Assembly: GCA_965370045.1 (NCBI GenBank)
Contig: CBDUSI010000027.1
Span: 1 to 42,923 of the forward strand
Direction: 5' to 3'
Length of the DNA stretch: 42,923 nt
Origin: CAZONU01 sp965370045
GTDB taxonomy: Bacteria; Planctomycetota; SZUA-567; JAKLDR01
Part shown: positions 7,926 through 16,061 of the stretch, piece by piece
Numbering within the stretch: position 1 is the stretch's first letter
How the letters are laid out: each line of letters opens with the position of its first letter
The notes under the pieces: generated by a model
The model's database searches: none
What the model was told of the DNA's origin: nothing
Seen by the model: only the letters and a program-made list of their open reading frames with translations
Position numbers and translations under genes: made by a program

Positions 7926-10798
7926 AACCCGACCGCTTCGTCGCCATCGACCTCGAGACCACCGGGCTCGACCCGCGTTCCTGCGAGATAATCGAGTTCG
8001 GGGCGGCGCGCGTCGAAGGCGGCGAAATCACCGCGCGCTTCTCGCGCCTGGCCAGGCCATCAGCCCCGCTGCCCGCGGCGATAACCCGGCTCACCGGCAT
8101 AACCGACGCGGACCTGGCCGGGGCCCCCGACGCCGGCCTGGCCCTGACCGAGTTCCTGGAGTTCATCGGGGCTGACGATCCCGTGGCCCACAACGCCGGC
8201 TTCGAGGCCGGCTTCCTGCGCGCGGCCGGCGGGGGGCGCTTCAAGCTGGATATCCTCGACAGCCTGGAGCTGGCCCGCATCGCGCTGCCCGAGGCCCCCA
8301 GCCATTCGCTCGCCAAGCTCGCCGGATTGCTGGGGCTCGAACACGGAAAGCTGCACCGCGCGCCCGCCGACGCGGAGCTCGGCGCGCGGCTCTGGCTGGC
8401 GCTCCTGAAGAAGCTGCGCGAACTGCCCCTGCCGGTGCTCGCCGAGCTGTGCTGGACGCTGGGCCCCGTCGCGCATCCCCTGAAGAAAGTCCTGCTGGAT
8501 GCCGAGCGGGCCGCGGTCGCCGCGCAGTTGGACTCCGGCCAGCCGGAGTACGCCGCGCTCTTCGAGGCCCCGAATGCTCAGCGCCGCGAGGAATTCGAGC
8601 CCGGCGACCCGCCCGAACTCGACGCCGGGAAACTGGCCGCCGAGCTCGGCGACGGCGGCTCGGTGGCCGGCGCGCTGGAAGGCTACGAACCGCGGCCACA
8701 ACAGCTCCAGATGTGCCGGCGCGTGGCGGAGGCTTTCAATGCGGGCCGGCACCTGGTCGTGGAGGCCGGCACGGGCATCGGCAAGAGCCTGGCATACCTG
8801 CTGCCCGCCGCGGCCTGGAGCGAAAGCGGCGCGCGCAAGGTGCTGATCAGCACCAACACCAAGAACCTCCAGTCGCAACTGTTCAACAAGGACCTGCCGC
8901 TCCTGGCGCGCGCGCTGGGCCGCCCGCTGAAGAGCGCGCTGCTCAAGGGCCGCAATAACTACCTGTGCCTGCGCAAGCTGATGTATGCGCTGCGCGAGGC
9001 GGGCAGCGAGCTGGACGACGCCGAGCGCGGCGCGATCCTCCCCGTGCTGGTCTGGGCCCCGCGCACCACCAGCGGCGACGTCGCCGAGTGCCAGCCGCTC
9101 TTCCTGCCCGAGGCGCGCGACCTGCTCGACAAGCTGACCAGCGACGGGCCCGACTGCCTGGGCCGGGCCTGTCCCCAGCGCAAGCGCTGCTTCCTGCTCC
9201 GCGCGCGGCGCCGGGCGCAGGCCGCACACATCATCGTCGCCAACCACTCGCTGGTTTTCGCCGAACTGGGTGAAAACGCGGTGCTGCCGCCCTACGATGA
9301 GATCATCTTCGACGAGGCTCACAATCTGGAGAACACCGCCACCCGGCACCTCAGCGTGAGGATATGGCCGGGACGCTTCTACCGGACCTTGAACCGCCTC
9401 TACAAGTTCCGCCGCCGGGGCAAGGGCAGACGGCGAAAAGGCGCTGGGGCCGCGGGCACCGGCCTCCTGCCCTCGCTCTGTGAACAGGCCTCGCGCGCGC
9501 GCGGCAAGGTGCGCCCCGGCTTCCTCGACCGAATCGAGAAGGACGCGGCGGAAGCCAACTCCCGGGTGGTCGAGTCGGTGGACGCGCTGGCGGCATTCAG
9601 TGCGGCGCTGACCGGCCTGTGGGAGGCCTCGCGCTACCGCGACAAGCTCCGATACTCCGCCGCCGAGCGCCGCGACGACCTCTGGACGGCGGTGCTGGCG
9701 GCCAAGGAGGGGTTGATCTCCCAGCTCTCCGCCGTGCAGCACCGCGCCGAGCGGATATCCGAGTCACTGGTGGAGGACTCCGACGCGGACGACTTCCCCC
9801 GCGCCGAGGAGCTCGGCCGCGACCTGGCCGCCAGCGTCGAGCGGCTGCGGGAGCTCTGCGCCGACATCGACTTCACGGTAAAGGCCGATGACAAGCGCTA
9901 CGTCTACTGGGCGGAGCTCGCCGGGCGCGGCGGCGACCAGCCCGAACTCTGGGCCGCGCCGCTGGACGTGGCCCCCATGCTCGCCGACCGGGTCTTCGGC
10001 CAGAAGCGGAGCTGCATCCTCTCCTCGGCGACCATGACCGTGGCCGGGAAGTTCGACTACCTGACCGGGCGGCTGGGGCTCGACCGCCTGGATGAGGAAC
10101 GCGTCGAGAAGCTGCTGCTGGGCACGCCCTTCGACTTCAAGACGCAGGCCCGGGTGATGGTCCCCGGCTGGCTGCCCGAGCCGGGCAACGCTGACTCGGG
10201 GCGCAACAGCGCGGAGCTGGCCACCATGCTCGGCGAGCTCTGCCGGGCGACGCGCGGTCGGGCGCTGGTGCTGTTCACCAGCTACGGGGCGCTCGACGAG
10301 GTCTACCGCGAGCTGGGACCGCTGCTCGAACCGGAGGGCATCAACGTGTTGGGGCAGGGACGAGACGGCTCGCGCGAGAGCCTGCTGGCCGCGCTCCACG
10401 AGGAGGAGAACGTGGTGCTCCTGGGCACCAGCTCCTTCTGGGAGGGGGTGGACGTGCGCGGGGCGGCGCTAAGCTGCCTGGTGCTGGCCCGGCTGCCCTT
10501 TCAGGTCTACACCGAGCCGCTCTTCAAGGCCCGCGCGGAGCTGGTGGAAAGCCGCGGCGGGAACTCCTTCATGGACTACTCCGTTCCCGAGGCGGTGCTG
10601 CGCTTCCGGCAGGGTTTCGGGCGCCTGATCCGCAGCAAGACCGACCGGGGCATCGCCGTGCTGGCCGACCGGCGGCTGGTCTCCAAGCGCTACGGGCGCG
10701 TTTTTCTCCAATCGCTGCCCTGCTCCTACCGCGTGGCATCCAACTCCGAGCAGCTGGCCAGCGCGGCGGAGGAGTTCTTTGGAGTTACCTCAACCTGA
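7922..10798 (+). CDS. dinG: DinG-family helicase with N-terminal DnaQ-like exonuclease
   Basis: A 958-residue fusion. The N-terminal DEDDh 3'-5' exonuclease has AIDLETTGLD, HNAGFEAGFL and the HRAPADAELG His/Asp motif. The rest is an XPD/DinG superfamily 2 helicase: Walker A EAGTGIGKS (281-289), DEAH box (464-467), SSATMT, WEGVDVRG and GFGRLIRS with the arginine finger. Between motifs I and II are four cysteines, Cys349, 412, 417 and 423 (C-x62-C-x4-C-x5-C), the last three spaced as in the iron-sulfur cluster of E. coli DinG. It should unwind DNA or R-loops 5'-3' and trim 3' ends in repair. The GTG at 7922 is preferred because it overlaps the upstream stop as GTGA; a GTG at 7913 is the alternative. 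Confidence 0.93.
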   Translation: MKPDRFVAIDLETTGLDPRSCEIIEFGAARVEGGEITARFSRLARPSAPLPAAITRLTGITDADLAGAPDAGLALTEFLEFIGADDPVAHNAGFEAGFLRAAGGGRFKLDILDSLELARIALPEAPSHSLAKLAGLLGLEHGKLHRAPADAELGARLWLALLKKLRELPLPVLAELCWTLGPVAHPLKKVLLDAERAAVAAQLDSGQPEYAALFEAPNAQRREEFEPGDPPELDAGKLAAELGDGGSVAGALEGYEPRPQQLQMCRRVAEAFNAGRHLVVEAGTGIGKSLAYLLPAAAWSESGARKVLISTNTKNLQSQLFNKDLPLLARALGRPLKSALLKGRNNYLCLRKLMYALREAGSELDDAERGAILPVLVWAPRTTSGDVAECQPLFLPEARDLLDKLTSDGPDCLGRACPQRKRCFLLRARRRAQAAHIIVANHSLVFAELGENAVLPPYDEIIFDEAHNLENTATRHLSVRIWPGRFYRTLNRLYKFRRRGKGRRRKGAGAAGTGLLPSLCEQASRARGKVRPGFLDRIEKDAAEANSRVVESVDALAAFSAALTGLWEASRYRDKLRYSAAERRDDLWTAVLAAKEGLISQLSAVQHRAERISESLVEDSDADDFPRAEELGRDLAASVERLRELCADIDFTVKADDKRYVYWAELAGRGGDQPELWAAPLDVAPMLADRVFGQKRSCILSSATMTVAGKFDYLTGRLGLDRLDEERVEKLLLGTPFDFKTQARVMVPGWLPEPGNADSGRNSAELATMLGELCRATRGRALVLFTSYGALDEVYRELGPLLEPEGINVLGQGRDGSRESLLAALHEEENVVLLGTSSFWEGVDVRGAALSCLVLARLPFQVYTEPLFKARAELVESRGGNSFMDYSVPEAVLRFRQGFGRLIRSKTDRGIAVLADRRLVSKRYGRVFLQSLPCSYRVASNSEQLASAAEEFFGVTST

Positions 10799-10826
10799 TA
10801 ATCAGGAACTATAAGCCCTCTCGGGA

Positions 10827-11144
10827 CTATTCCTTGGCGCTCTTCTTCTCCGGGCAGGATTCGGACTTCGGGCAGCCCTTGCAGTCCGGCGCGCTCTTCG
10901 CGTCCGACGAGGAGCTTTCCGAGCCCGAGCCGCTGTCCTTCTTGGCCTCCTGCTTGTAGGAGTCCGAGCGGTAGTCGGTCCCGTAGAAACCGCTGCCCTT
11001 GAAGATCACTCCCGCGCCGGCGCCGATGAGGCGCTCGACGGCCTTCTTGCACTCCGGGCAGCGCTTGACCGGCGCCGCGCTCATCGGCTGGAACTTCTCG
11101 AAGGTGTGCCCGCAGCTCTTGCAGCGGTACTCGTAGGTGGGCAT
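10827..11144 (-). CDS. FmdB-family zinc ribbon protein
   Basis: A 105-residue protein starting with the family hallmark MPTYEYRCKSCGHTFE followed by RCPECKKAVERLI, giving a CxxC...CxxC zinc ribbon, then the usual FKGSGFYGTDYRS segment. The C-terminal tail is Ser/Lys-rich and contains three more cysteines in CKGCPKSESC, which could form a second small metal site. FmdB-type proteins are annotated as putative regulators from their link to formamidase operons, but the biochemical function is not established. The ATG follows GAGGAG, and a promoter can be read at 11184-11211. It is convergent with dinG; the 28 bases between the stops hold only a weak small hairpin. Confidence 0.9.
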   Translation of the reverse strand: MPTYEYRCKSCGHTFEKFQPMSAAPVKRCPECKKAVERLIGAGAGVIFKGSGFYGTDYRSDSYKQEAKKDSGSGSESSSSDAKSAPDCKGCPKSESCPEKKSAKE

Positions 11145-11183
11145 GGCTCTCCTCGCGACCGGCCTTAGGGCTCAACCGTATCT

Positions 11184-11211
11184 AACATACCCGATTCACG
11201 GGAAATTTCAA
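11184..11211 (-). promoter_or_regulatory. putative sigma-70 promoter of the FmdB-type gene
   Basis: On the minus strand, TTGAAA (11211-11206), a 16-base spacer and TATGTT (11189-11184), about 40 bases ahead of the ATG. The -35 box overlaps the last codons of the upstream kinase gene. Confidence 0.45.
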
Positions 11212-12374
11212 GAGCGGCCCAGATAGTGCAGGACCACCAGCACGACCAGATAGATCACGGCGACCAAGCCGGCCAGCACGCAGACCGCCGGGAAGGCCCA
11301 CCGGCCCGCCCGGCGGCGCACCTTCCAGAACCCGGAGCGCAGGCGCACGGCCAGGCCGGGCTTCTCGGCCCGCACCGAGTCGCCCACCCGGAAGCGGTCG
11401 AGGTCCTCGGCCAGCGCGTCGGCGCTGGCGTAGCGCTCGTTCGGCTTGCGGGCCATGGCCTTGAGGATGACGCCCTCCAGGCGCGGGGCCAGCCCCGGAG
11501 AGAAGGTCCGCGGCGGCGGCGGGGAACTGCGCAGCACCTGGGCGACGATGGCCGGGCCGTCCACCCCGCTGTAGGGCGCCTGGCCGGTGATCGCCTCGTA
11601 AAGCACCGCCCCCAGGCTGTAGACGTCGCTGGCCGGACCCACCGGCCCGCTCCGGCCGGCGGCGGCCTGCTCCGGCGAGAGGTAGGCGGGGGTGCCCACC
11701 ACCCGCCCGTCGTGCTCGTCGGGCTCGCCGAACAGGGCGGACAGGCCGAAGTCCAGCACCACCGTTCGGCCCCCGGAGTCCACCATGATGTTCTTGGGCT
11801 TGAGGTCGCGGTGGACCAGGCCGGCGCGATGCGCGGCGGCGGCCGCCCGGGCCGCCTCGGAGACGATGCGCGCGGCCTCCTCGGGCAAGAGCCTGCCCTG
11901 CTCGATAATCCCGGCCAGAGAGGAGCCCGCCACGTGCTCCATGGCGAAGTAGTAGCGCCCCCCGTGACAGCCCACCTCGCGCATCGCGGCGATGCCCGGA
12001 TGCGTCAGCCGCCGGACCGCGTCGGCCTCGCGCAGGAAGGCGCGCACGTGCTCGCGGGAGGAGTGCATGTGCGGCGGCAGGAGCTTGAGTGCCACTGTTT
12101 CGCCCGAAGACAGGTCCCGCGCCCGACAGACCACGGCCATGCCTCCGCGGCCGATCTCCTCGACAACTTCGTAGCGGCCCAGGCGCTGGCCGGGCACCAC
12201 CCCCGAGCCGGCCAGCGGTTTGGGCCGGTAGTCATGGCGAAGCTCCTTGAGGTCCTCGGCTTCGAGGATCGCGCCGGGAAAGAACTCGTAGCCGCACCCG
12301 GCACAGACCGCGGCCCCGACCTCGTCCGGGTCGTACTCGACGCGCGCGTCGCAGACCGGGCAGCTGACCTTCAC
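11208..12374 (-). CDS. Ser/Thr protein kinase with N-terminal zinc ribbon and C-terminal membrane anchor
   Basis: A 388-residue Hanks-type (PknB-like) kinase. The N-terminus is a zinc ribbon (Cys5, Cys8, Cys24, Cys27). The kinase domain runs from about residue 68: Gly-rich loop GRGGMAVV (75-82), catalytic Lys97, HRDLKPKN, DFGLS and a GTPAYLSPEQ activation/P+1 segment, so it should be active. A single hydrophobic helix near the C-terminus (about 358-384) leaves almost nothing outside, so it senses a cytoplasmic or membrane signal and not an extracellular ligand through PASTA or similar domains. The GTG start overlaps the rarA stop as GTGA, making it the third gene of a coupled TPR-rarA-kinase operon. 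That linkage of a kinase to a replication-fork protein is unusual; its target is unknown. Confidence 0.92.
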   Translation of the reverse strand: MKVSCPVCDARVEYDPDEVGAAVCAGCGYEFFPGAILEAEDLKELRHDYRPKPLAGSGVVPGQRLGRYEVVEEIGRGGMAVVCRARDLSSGETVALKLLPPHMHSSREHVRAFLREADAVRRLTHPGIAAMREVGCHGGRYYFAMEHVAGSSLAGIIEQGRLLPEEAARIVSEAARAAAAAHRAGLVHRDLKPKNIMVDSGGRTVVLDFGLSALFGEPDEHDGRVVGTPAYLSPEQAAAGRSGPVGPASDVYSLGAVLYEAITGQAPYSGVDGPAIVAQVLRSSPPPPRTFSPGLAPRLEGVILKAMARKPNERYASADALAEDLDRFRVGDSVRAEKPGLAVRLRSGFWKVRRRAGRWAFPAVCVLAGLVAVIYLVVLVVLHYLGRS

Positions 12375-13753
12375 TCCGCTTCCTCGTCATTCCCGCGCCG
12401 CCCGGCACGCAGCCGCGCCCAGTAGTCCATGCGCTTCCTGACCTCACGCTCGAACCCGAAATCCTTGGGACGGTAGAACTCCCGGCCGCGAATCTCCTCG
12501 GGCAGAAACTCCTGGCCGCTGAAGGCCTCCGGGGAGTCGTGGTCGTACTGGTAGCCGGCCGCGTAGCCCAGGTCCTTCATGAGATCGGTGGGCGCGTTGC
12601 GAATGTGCAGCGGCACCGGCAGCGCCCCGGTGCGCTTGATCTCCCCCCCCACGGCGCCCACGGCCGCGTAGATCGCGTTGCTCTTGGGCGCGGTGGCCAG
12701 GTAGACCACCGCCTGGGCCAGGGCGTTGTCGCACTCGGGCATCCCCAGAAAGGCGCAGGCCTCCTTGACGGCCACGACGACGACCAGGGCCTGGGGGTCG
12801 GCCATGCCCACGTCTTCGGATGCGAACCTGACCAGCCGCCGGGCGATGTACAGGGGGTCCTCCCCGCCGGCCAGCATGCGCCCCAGCCAGTAGAGCCCGG
12901 CCTGCGGGTCGGAGCCCCGCAGCGCCTTGTGCAGGGCGCTTATTATGTTGTAGTGCTCCTCGCTGTCTTTATCGTAAAGCAGCGACCGCTTCTGGAGCGC
13001 GTCCTTGGCGGCCGCCATGGTCACGACCCGCCGCCCACTCTCCCCGGGAGAGGCGGCCAGCGCGGCCAGCTCCAGCGCGTTCAGGGCCACCCGCGCGTCG
13101 CCATCGGCCATCCCGGCGATGAAGTCCAGCACATCGTCGGCGGCCGAGACCTTCATCTCCGCCAGGCCGTGCTCGGTGTCGTCCAGCGCCCGGCGCAGGA
13201 TGGCCAGCAGGCCCTCCGCGGCAAGCTTGCCCAGCACGAAGACCCGACAGCGGGAAAGCAGCGCGCTGTTGACCTCGAAGGAGGGGTTCTCAGTGGTGGC
13301 CCCCACCAGGATGACCGTGCCGGCCTCGACGTGGGGCAGGAAGGCGTCCTGCTGGGCGCGGTTGAAGCGGTGTATCTCGTCGACGAAGAGGATGGTCCCG
13401 CGACCCTCGAAGCGCCGGCGGTGCTGGGCTTCCTTGATGATGCGGCGGACTTCGGCCACCCCGCTGGTCACCGCGCTGAAGCCCGAGAAGTGGTGCCCGG
13501 TCTCGGCGGCCAGCAGGCGCGCCAGGGTGGTCTTGCCGCTGCCCGGCGGGCCCCAGAGGATCAGGGAGGTCAGCTCTCCCTTGGCGGCCGCGCGGCGCAG
13601 CACCGCGTCCGGGCCGATGATCTCCTCCTGGCCCACGAACTCGTCAAAGCAGCGCGGCCGCATGCGGTCGGCCAGCGGCGCGGCGCGCAGCGGCTGAGGG
13701 GCCGGCTCTGCCTGCGGCGCGGGCCGCTCCTCGGCGAAGAGCGACTCGCTCAC
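12371..13753 (-). CDS. rarA: replication-associated recombination protein RarA/MgsA
   Basis: A 460-residue AAA+ ATPase of the RarA/MgsA/WRNIP1 family, which acts at stalled replication forks as a tetrameric clamp-loader relative. Visible motifs are ADRMRPRCFDEFVGQ near the start, Walker A GPPGSGKT (68-75), the segment ending in SGVAEVRRII, Walker B ILFVDEIHRF, sensor 1 GATTENPSFEVN and the SRCRVF arginine finger. The C-terminal MgsA domain is also recognisable (LLYDKDSEEHYNIISALHK, then GEDPLYIARRLVRFASEDVG). Length is normal for the family. The GTG start at 13753 overlaps the stop of the TPR gene as GTGA, which decides the start over an open upstream extension lying inside the TPR gene. Confidence 0.94.
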   Translation of the reverse strand: MSESLFAEERPAPQAEPAPQPLRAAPLADRMRPRCFDEFVGQEEIIGPDAVLRRAAAKGELTSLILWGPPGSGKTTLARLLAAETGHHFSGFSAVTSGVAEVRRIIKEAQHRRRFEGRGTILFVDEIHRFNRAQQDAFLPHVEAGTVILVGATTENPSFEVNSALLSRCRVFVLGKLAAEGLLAILRRALDDTEHGLAEMKVSAADDVLDFIAGMADGDARVALNALELAALAASPGESGRRVVTMAAAKDALQKRSLLYDKDSEEHYNIISALHKALRGSDPQAGLYWLGRMLAGGEDPLYIARRLVRFASEDVGMADPQALVVVVAVKEACAFLGMPECDNALAQAVVYLATAPKSNAIYAAVGAVGGEIKRTGALPVPLHIRNAPTDLMKDLGYAAGYQYDHDSPEAFSGQEFLPEEIRGREFYRPKDFGFEREVRKRMDYWARLRAGRRGNDEEAE

Positions 13754-15384
13754 CGCCGCACCCGCCCCCGGGAGGGCTGAACCCCTATCCTCCCCAGCTT
13801 GCGGCGCACGCCGGGCAGCTTGGGATCCAGCTTCAGGGCCCGGCTCCACGCGTAGCGCGCCCGGCGCCACAGGCCCAGCGCGAAGCAGGTGTCGCCCAGG
13901 CGCTCGAATATCGCCGGCTCGCGGGCGCGCAGCGCGGCCCGCTCCAGGAGCCGGCGGGCCTGCTTGATCCTGCCCTGGCGGTAGCGCACCCAGCCCTCGA
14001 CGCCGAGGTAGCGGCCGTTCCCGGGGTCGGCGCGCAGGGCGAGGGCGACCAGTTCGGCGGCCTCCTCAAGGTTAATCCCCTCCTGGGCGTAGAGGCCGGC
14101 CAGGCGGGATGAGCATTGCGGGTCGCCGGGCCGAATCCGCAGCGCGGCCCGCAGCTCCGCGGCGGCCTGCACCGGCTTGCCCCCCCGCGCCAGCAGCCGG
14201 GCCAGATCCAGCCGGTAGCCGATATCTTTCGGCGAAAGCTGCTGGGCCCGGCGGTAGGCGCGGCCCGCCTCGTTGGATCGGCCCATGTCGGTCAGCGCGC
14301 CGGCCAGCGCGGCGTAGAGCCGCCCGCTGCGGATGCCGCTGGCGATGGCCCCCCGCATACGCCGCGCGGCATCGGCGGACTTGCCCTGGGCGCGGTCCAG
14401 GTAGGCCATGGCTACCAGAGCCTCGATCCTCTCGCCGTCGTCGCCGGCTGCGGCCAGCAGGCCGCGCAGCTCGGTGCGGGCCTCGGCGTAGCGCGCCAGC
14501 TTGCCGAGGAGGTCCGCCCGGAAGTAGCTCATGCTGGCCAGGTCGCCCCCGGCCGCGCCGGGGTCGCCGCGCAGCTTCTTCAGGGCCAGCTCGGCCTGGG
14601 CCAAAGCCTCGGAGCGCCGGCCGCTGTCCGCGTAGTGCAGGGCCAGCATGCGCTCGGCGGCCGAGCTCTTGGGCAAGAGCTTGCGGAAGACGGCCAACTC
14701 CTTCAGCGCGCCGGCCTCGTCGCCGGCGGTCAGGAGGTGCCTGGCGCGTTCCAGGCGGAACTCCGGCCGCTTGGGGAAACGGCTGACCAGGAAGGAGCCC
14801 ACCCGCGCGGCGTCCGCCGGGCGCCCCGCCGAGGAGTAGTGGCTTATCAGGAAAAAGGCCAGGCGCAGCGCCGGCCCCTCGGCGGCCCGGGCCCGCGCGG
14901 CCAGATCCGGACAGGCCAGCATCTTCTCGAATTGCCTGGCGGCCAAGTCGTTGCGACCGGCCTTGAGGTAATGCTCGGCCAGCGACTGGTAGATGGCGAA
15001 GGAGCGCACCCCCAACCGTTCGGCGCGTTCGAGGTGACCGGCGCCCTCCTGGCCGCGGCCCGCCTCCATCAGCACCTGGCCGAGCCGCGCGTGGTAGAAC
15101 GGCTCCCGGGGGTCGAGCTTCACTGCCTGGCGATAGCACTCCAGGGCCACCTTGGGATGGTCCTCGAGTTCGGCCTCCAGCCCCGCCCCGAAAGCCGCCC
15201 GGGCGCGCTCGGCGGTCGAGAGCGGGTAAGATTCCGCGCCGTTTTCCCGCGAAGTCACAGGGCTGGCCGTGCCCGCCGGGTCCGGCGCGGGGGGCTCCGC
15301 CGGGCGGCAGCCCCAGGCCCCGGCCAGGGCGCCCAGCACGACCGCCGCCGAGAGGAGATGAAGCCTTGCCATCCGAGGAAGCAT
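13750..15384 (-). CDS. TPR-repeat lipoprotein
   Basis: A 544-residue protein with a lipoprotein-like signal (hydrophobic stretch ending in GAWGC, Cys26; the box is not perfect), a Pro/Ala-rich linker and about ten tetratricopeptide repeats from residue 60 to the end, for example ALECYRQAVKLDPREPFYHARLG and ARYAWSRALKLDPKLPGVRRKLG split over several helices. TPRs form protein-binding superhelices; no enzymatic domain is present. If exported it sits in the periplasm on a membrane anchor, yet it is translationally coupled to two cytoplasmic-side proteins, rarA and a kinase. The ATG at 15384 has no Shine-Dalgarno sequence, but a promoter ends 7 bases upstream, so it is probably leaderless; Met5 at 15372 is the alternative. 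Confidence 0.85.
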   Translation of the reverse strand: MLPRMARLHLLSAAVVLGALAGAWGCRPAEPPAPDPAGTASPVTSRENGAESYPLSTAERARAAFGAGLEAELEDHPKVALECYRQAVKLDPREPFYHARLGQVLMEAGRGQEGAGHLERAERLGVRSFAIYQSLAEHYLKAGRNDLAARQFEKMLACPDLAARARAAEGPALRLAFFLISHYSSAGRPADAARVGSFLVSRFPKRPEFRLERARHLLTAGDEAGALKELAVFRKLLPKSSAAERMLALHYADSGRRSEALAQAELALKKLRGDPGAAGGDLASMSYFRADLLGKLARYAEARTELRGLLAAAGDDGERIEALVAMAYLDRAQGKSADAARRMRGAIASGIRSGRLYAALAGALTDMGRSNEAGRAYRRAQQLSPKDIGYRLDLARLLARGGKPVQAAAELRAALRIRPGDPQCSSRLAGLYAQEGINLEEAAELVALALRADPGNGRYLGVEGWVRYRQGRIKQARRLLERAALRAREPAIFERLGDTCFALGLWRRARYAWSRALKLDPKLPGVRRKLGRIGVQPSRGRVRR

Positions 15385-15391
15385 CGCCGTG

Positions 15392-15420
15392 AATCTACCC
15401 GCCGGGAAGCGGATAATCAA
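15392..15420 (-). promoter_or_regulatory. putative sigma-70 promoter placing transcription at the TPR gene start codon
   Basis: On the minus strand, TTGATT (15420-15415), a 17-base spacer and TAGATT (15397-15392). Seven bases separate the -10 box from the ATG at 15384, so transcription should begin at or next to the start codon. Confidence 0.5.
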
Positions 15421-15453
15421 GGCCCGCGCCCCGCCCGGCGGGTGCCGCTCCGC

Positions 15454-15482
15454 TGGACTTTCCGGGCCGCGCGAGCTATAAT
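15454..15482 (+). promoter_or_regulatory. sigma-70 promoter of the small lipoprotein gene
   Basis: TGGACT (15454-15459), a 17-base spacer and a perfect TATAAT (15477-15482). The leader to the ATG at 15543 is about 55 bases. The same sequence TATAATATAGG recurs at 39564. Confidence 0.65.
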
Positions 15483-15542
15483 ATAGGTGAGTTAGGGATG
15501 GAGCCCGACGCGGCCTCCGGGCCAAGGAAGAGGGGGGGGAAC

Positions 15543-16052
15543 ATGCTTTCCAGATCACGAGTCCTTGTCGCGGTATCGCTGGTTCTCTTCATTGGCGCCG
15601 GGAGCCTGGGCTGCGGGTTCCGCCGCGGCAACCGTGTGGACAAGAGCCAGGCCCAGCTGGCCAACATCTACGGCACCTGGGTCGCCAGGCAGGGCGGCGG
15701 TTATACCGTGGTCCTGCTGGCCGACACCGACTCCTCCGTGGAAAACAGCCGGCTGATCGGCCGCATCCCCGGCCAGGCCTCCGGCACGGTCATGGTGCGC
15801 GAGTCGTCCAAGAGCAAGTGGCTCATGGGCATCTACAAGGTAGTCGGCGACAAGATCCTGGCGCGCTCGTCCACCGAGGAAACCTGGGCGCTGACCCTGC
15901 GCTGCGACCTCAAGCGCGGCAAGCTGTTCCTGCCCAGCGGCGACGGCAAGGACGTGGAACTCTACCGCAGCTCGGAGACCGGCATCAAGACCCCCGCCGG
16001 GAAAGACGCCTCCGGCGGCGTGGGTCCCGCCCTGCGGCCCCCGGGTTTTTAA
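15543..16052 (+). CDS. small lipoprotein of unknown function
   Basis: A 169-residue protein with a type II signal peptide (MLSRSRVLVAVSLVLFIGAG then SLGC, Cys near residue 24), so it should be a lipid-anchored periplasmic or outer-membrane protein. The mature part is beta-rich (YTVVLLADTDS, GTVMVRESSKS, KGKLFLPSGDGK-like strands) and ends in a Gly/Pro-rich tail. I do not recognise a family. The ATG at 15543 is preferred to an ATG at 15498 because it follows a purine-rich GGAAGAGGGGGG tract and begins the signal peptide directly. It has its own promoter and is divergent from the TPR operon; hisG converges on it with 9 bases between stops. Confidence 0.8.
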   Translation: MLSRSRVLVAVSLVLFIGAGSLGCGFRRGNRVDKSQAQLANIYGTWVARQGGGYTVVLLADTDSSVENSRLIGRIPGQASGTVMVRESSKSKWLMGIYKVVGDKILARSSTEETWALTLRCDLKRGKLFLPSGDGKDVELYRSSETGIKTPAGKDASGGVGPALRPPGF

Positions 16053-16061
16053 CCTCGGACG

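Noticed and set aside
8060..9742. A 560-codon open frame on the minus strand opposite dinG
   Set aside because: It is Gln/Arg/Leu-rich nonsense typical of the complement of high-GC genes, and the plus strand encodes a clear exonuclease-helicase.
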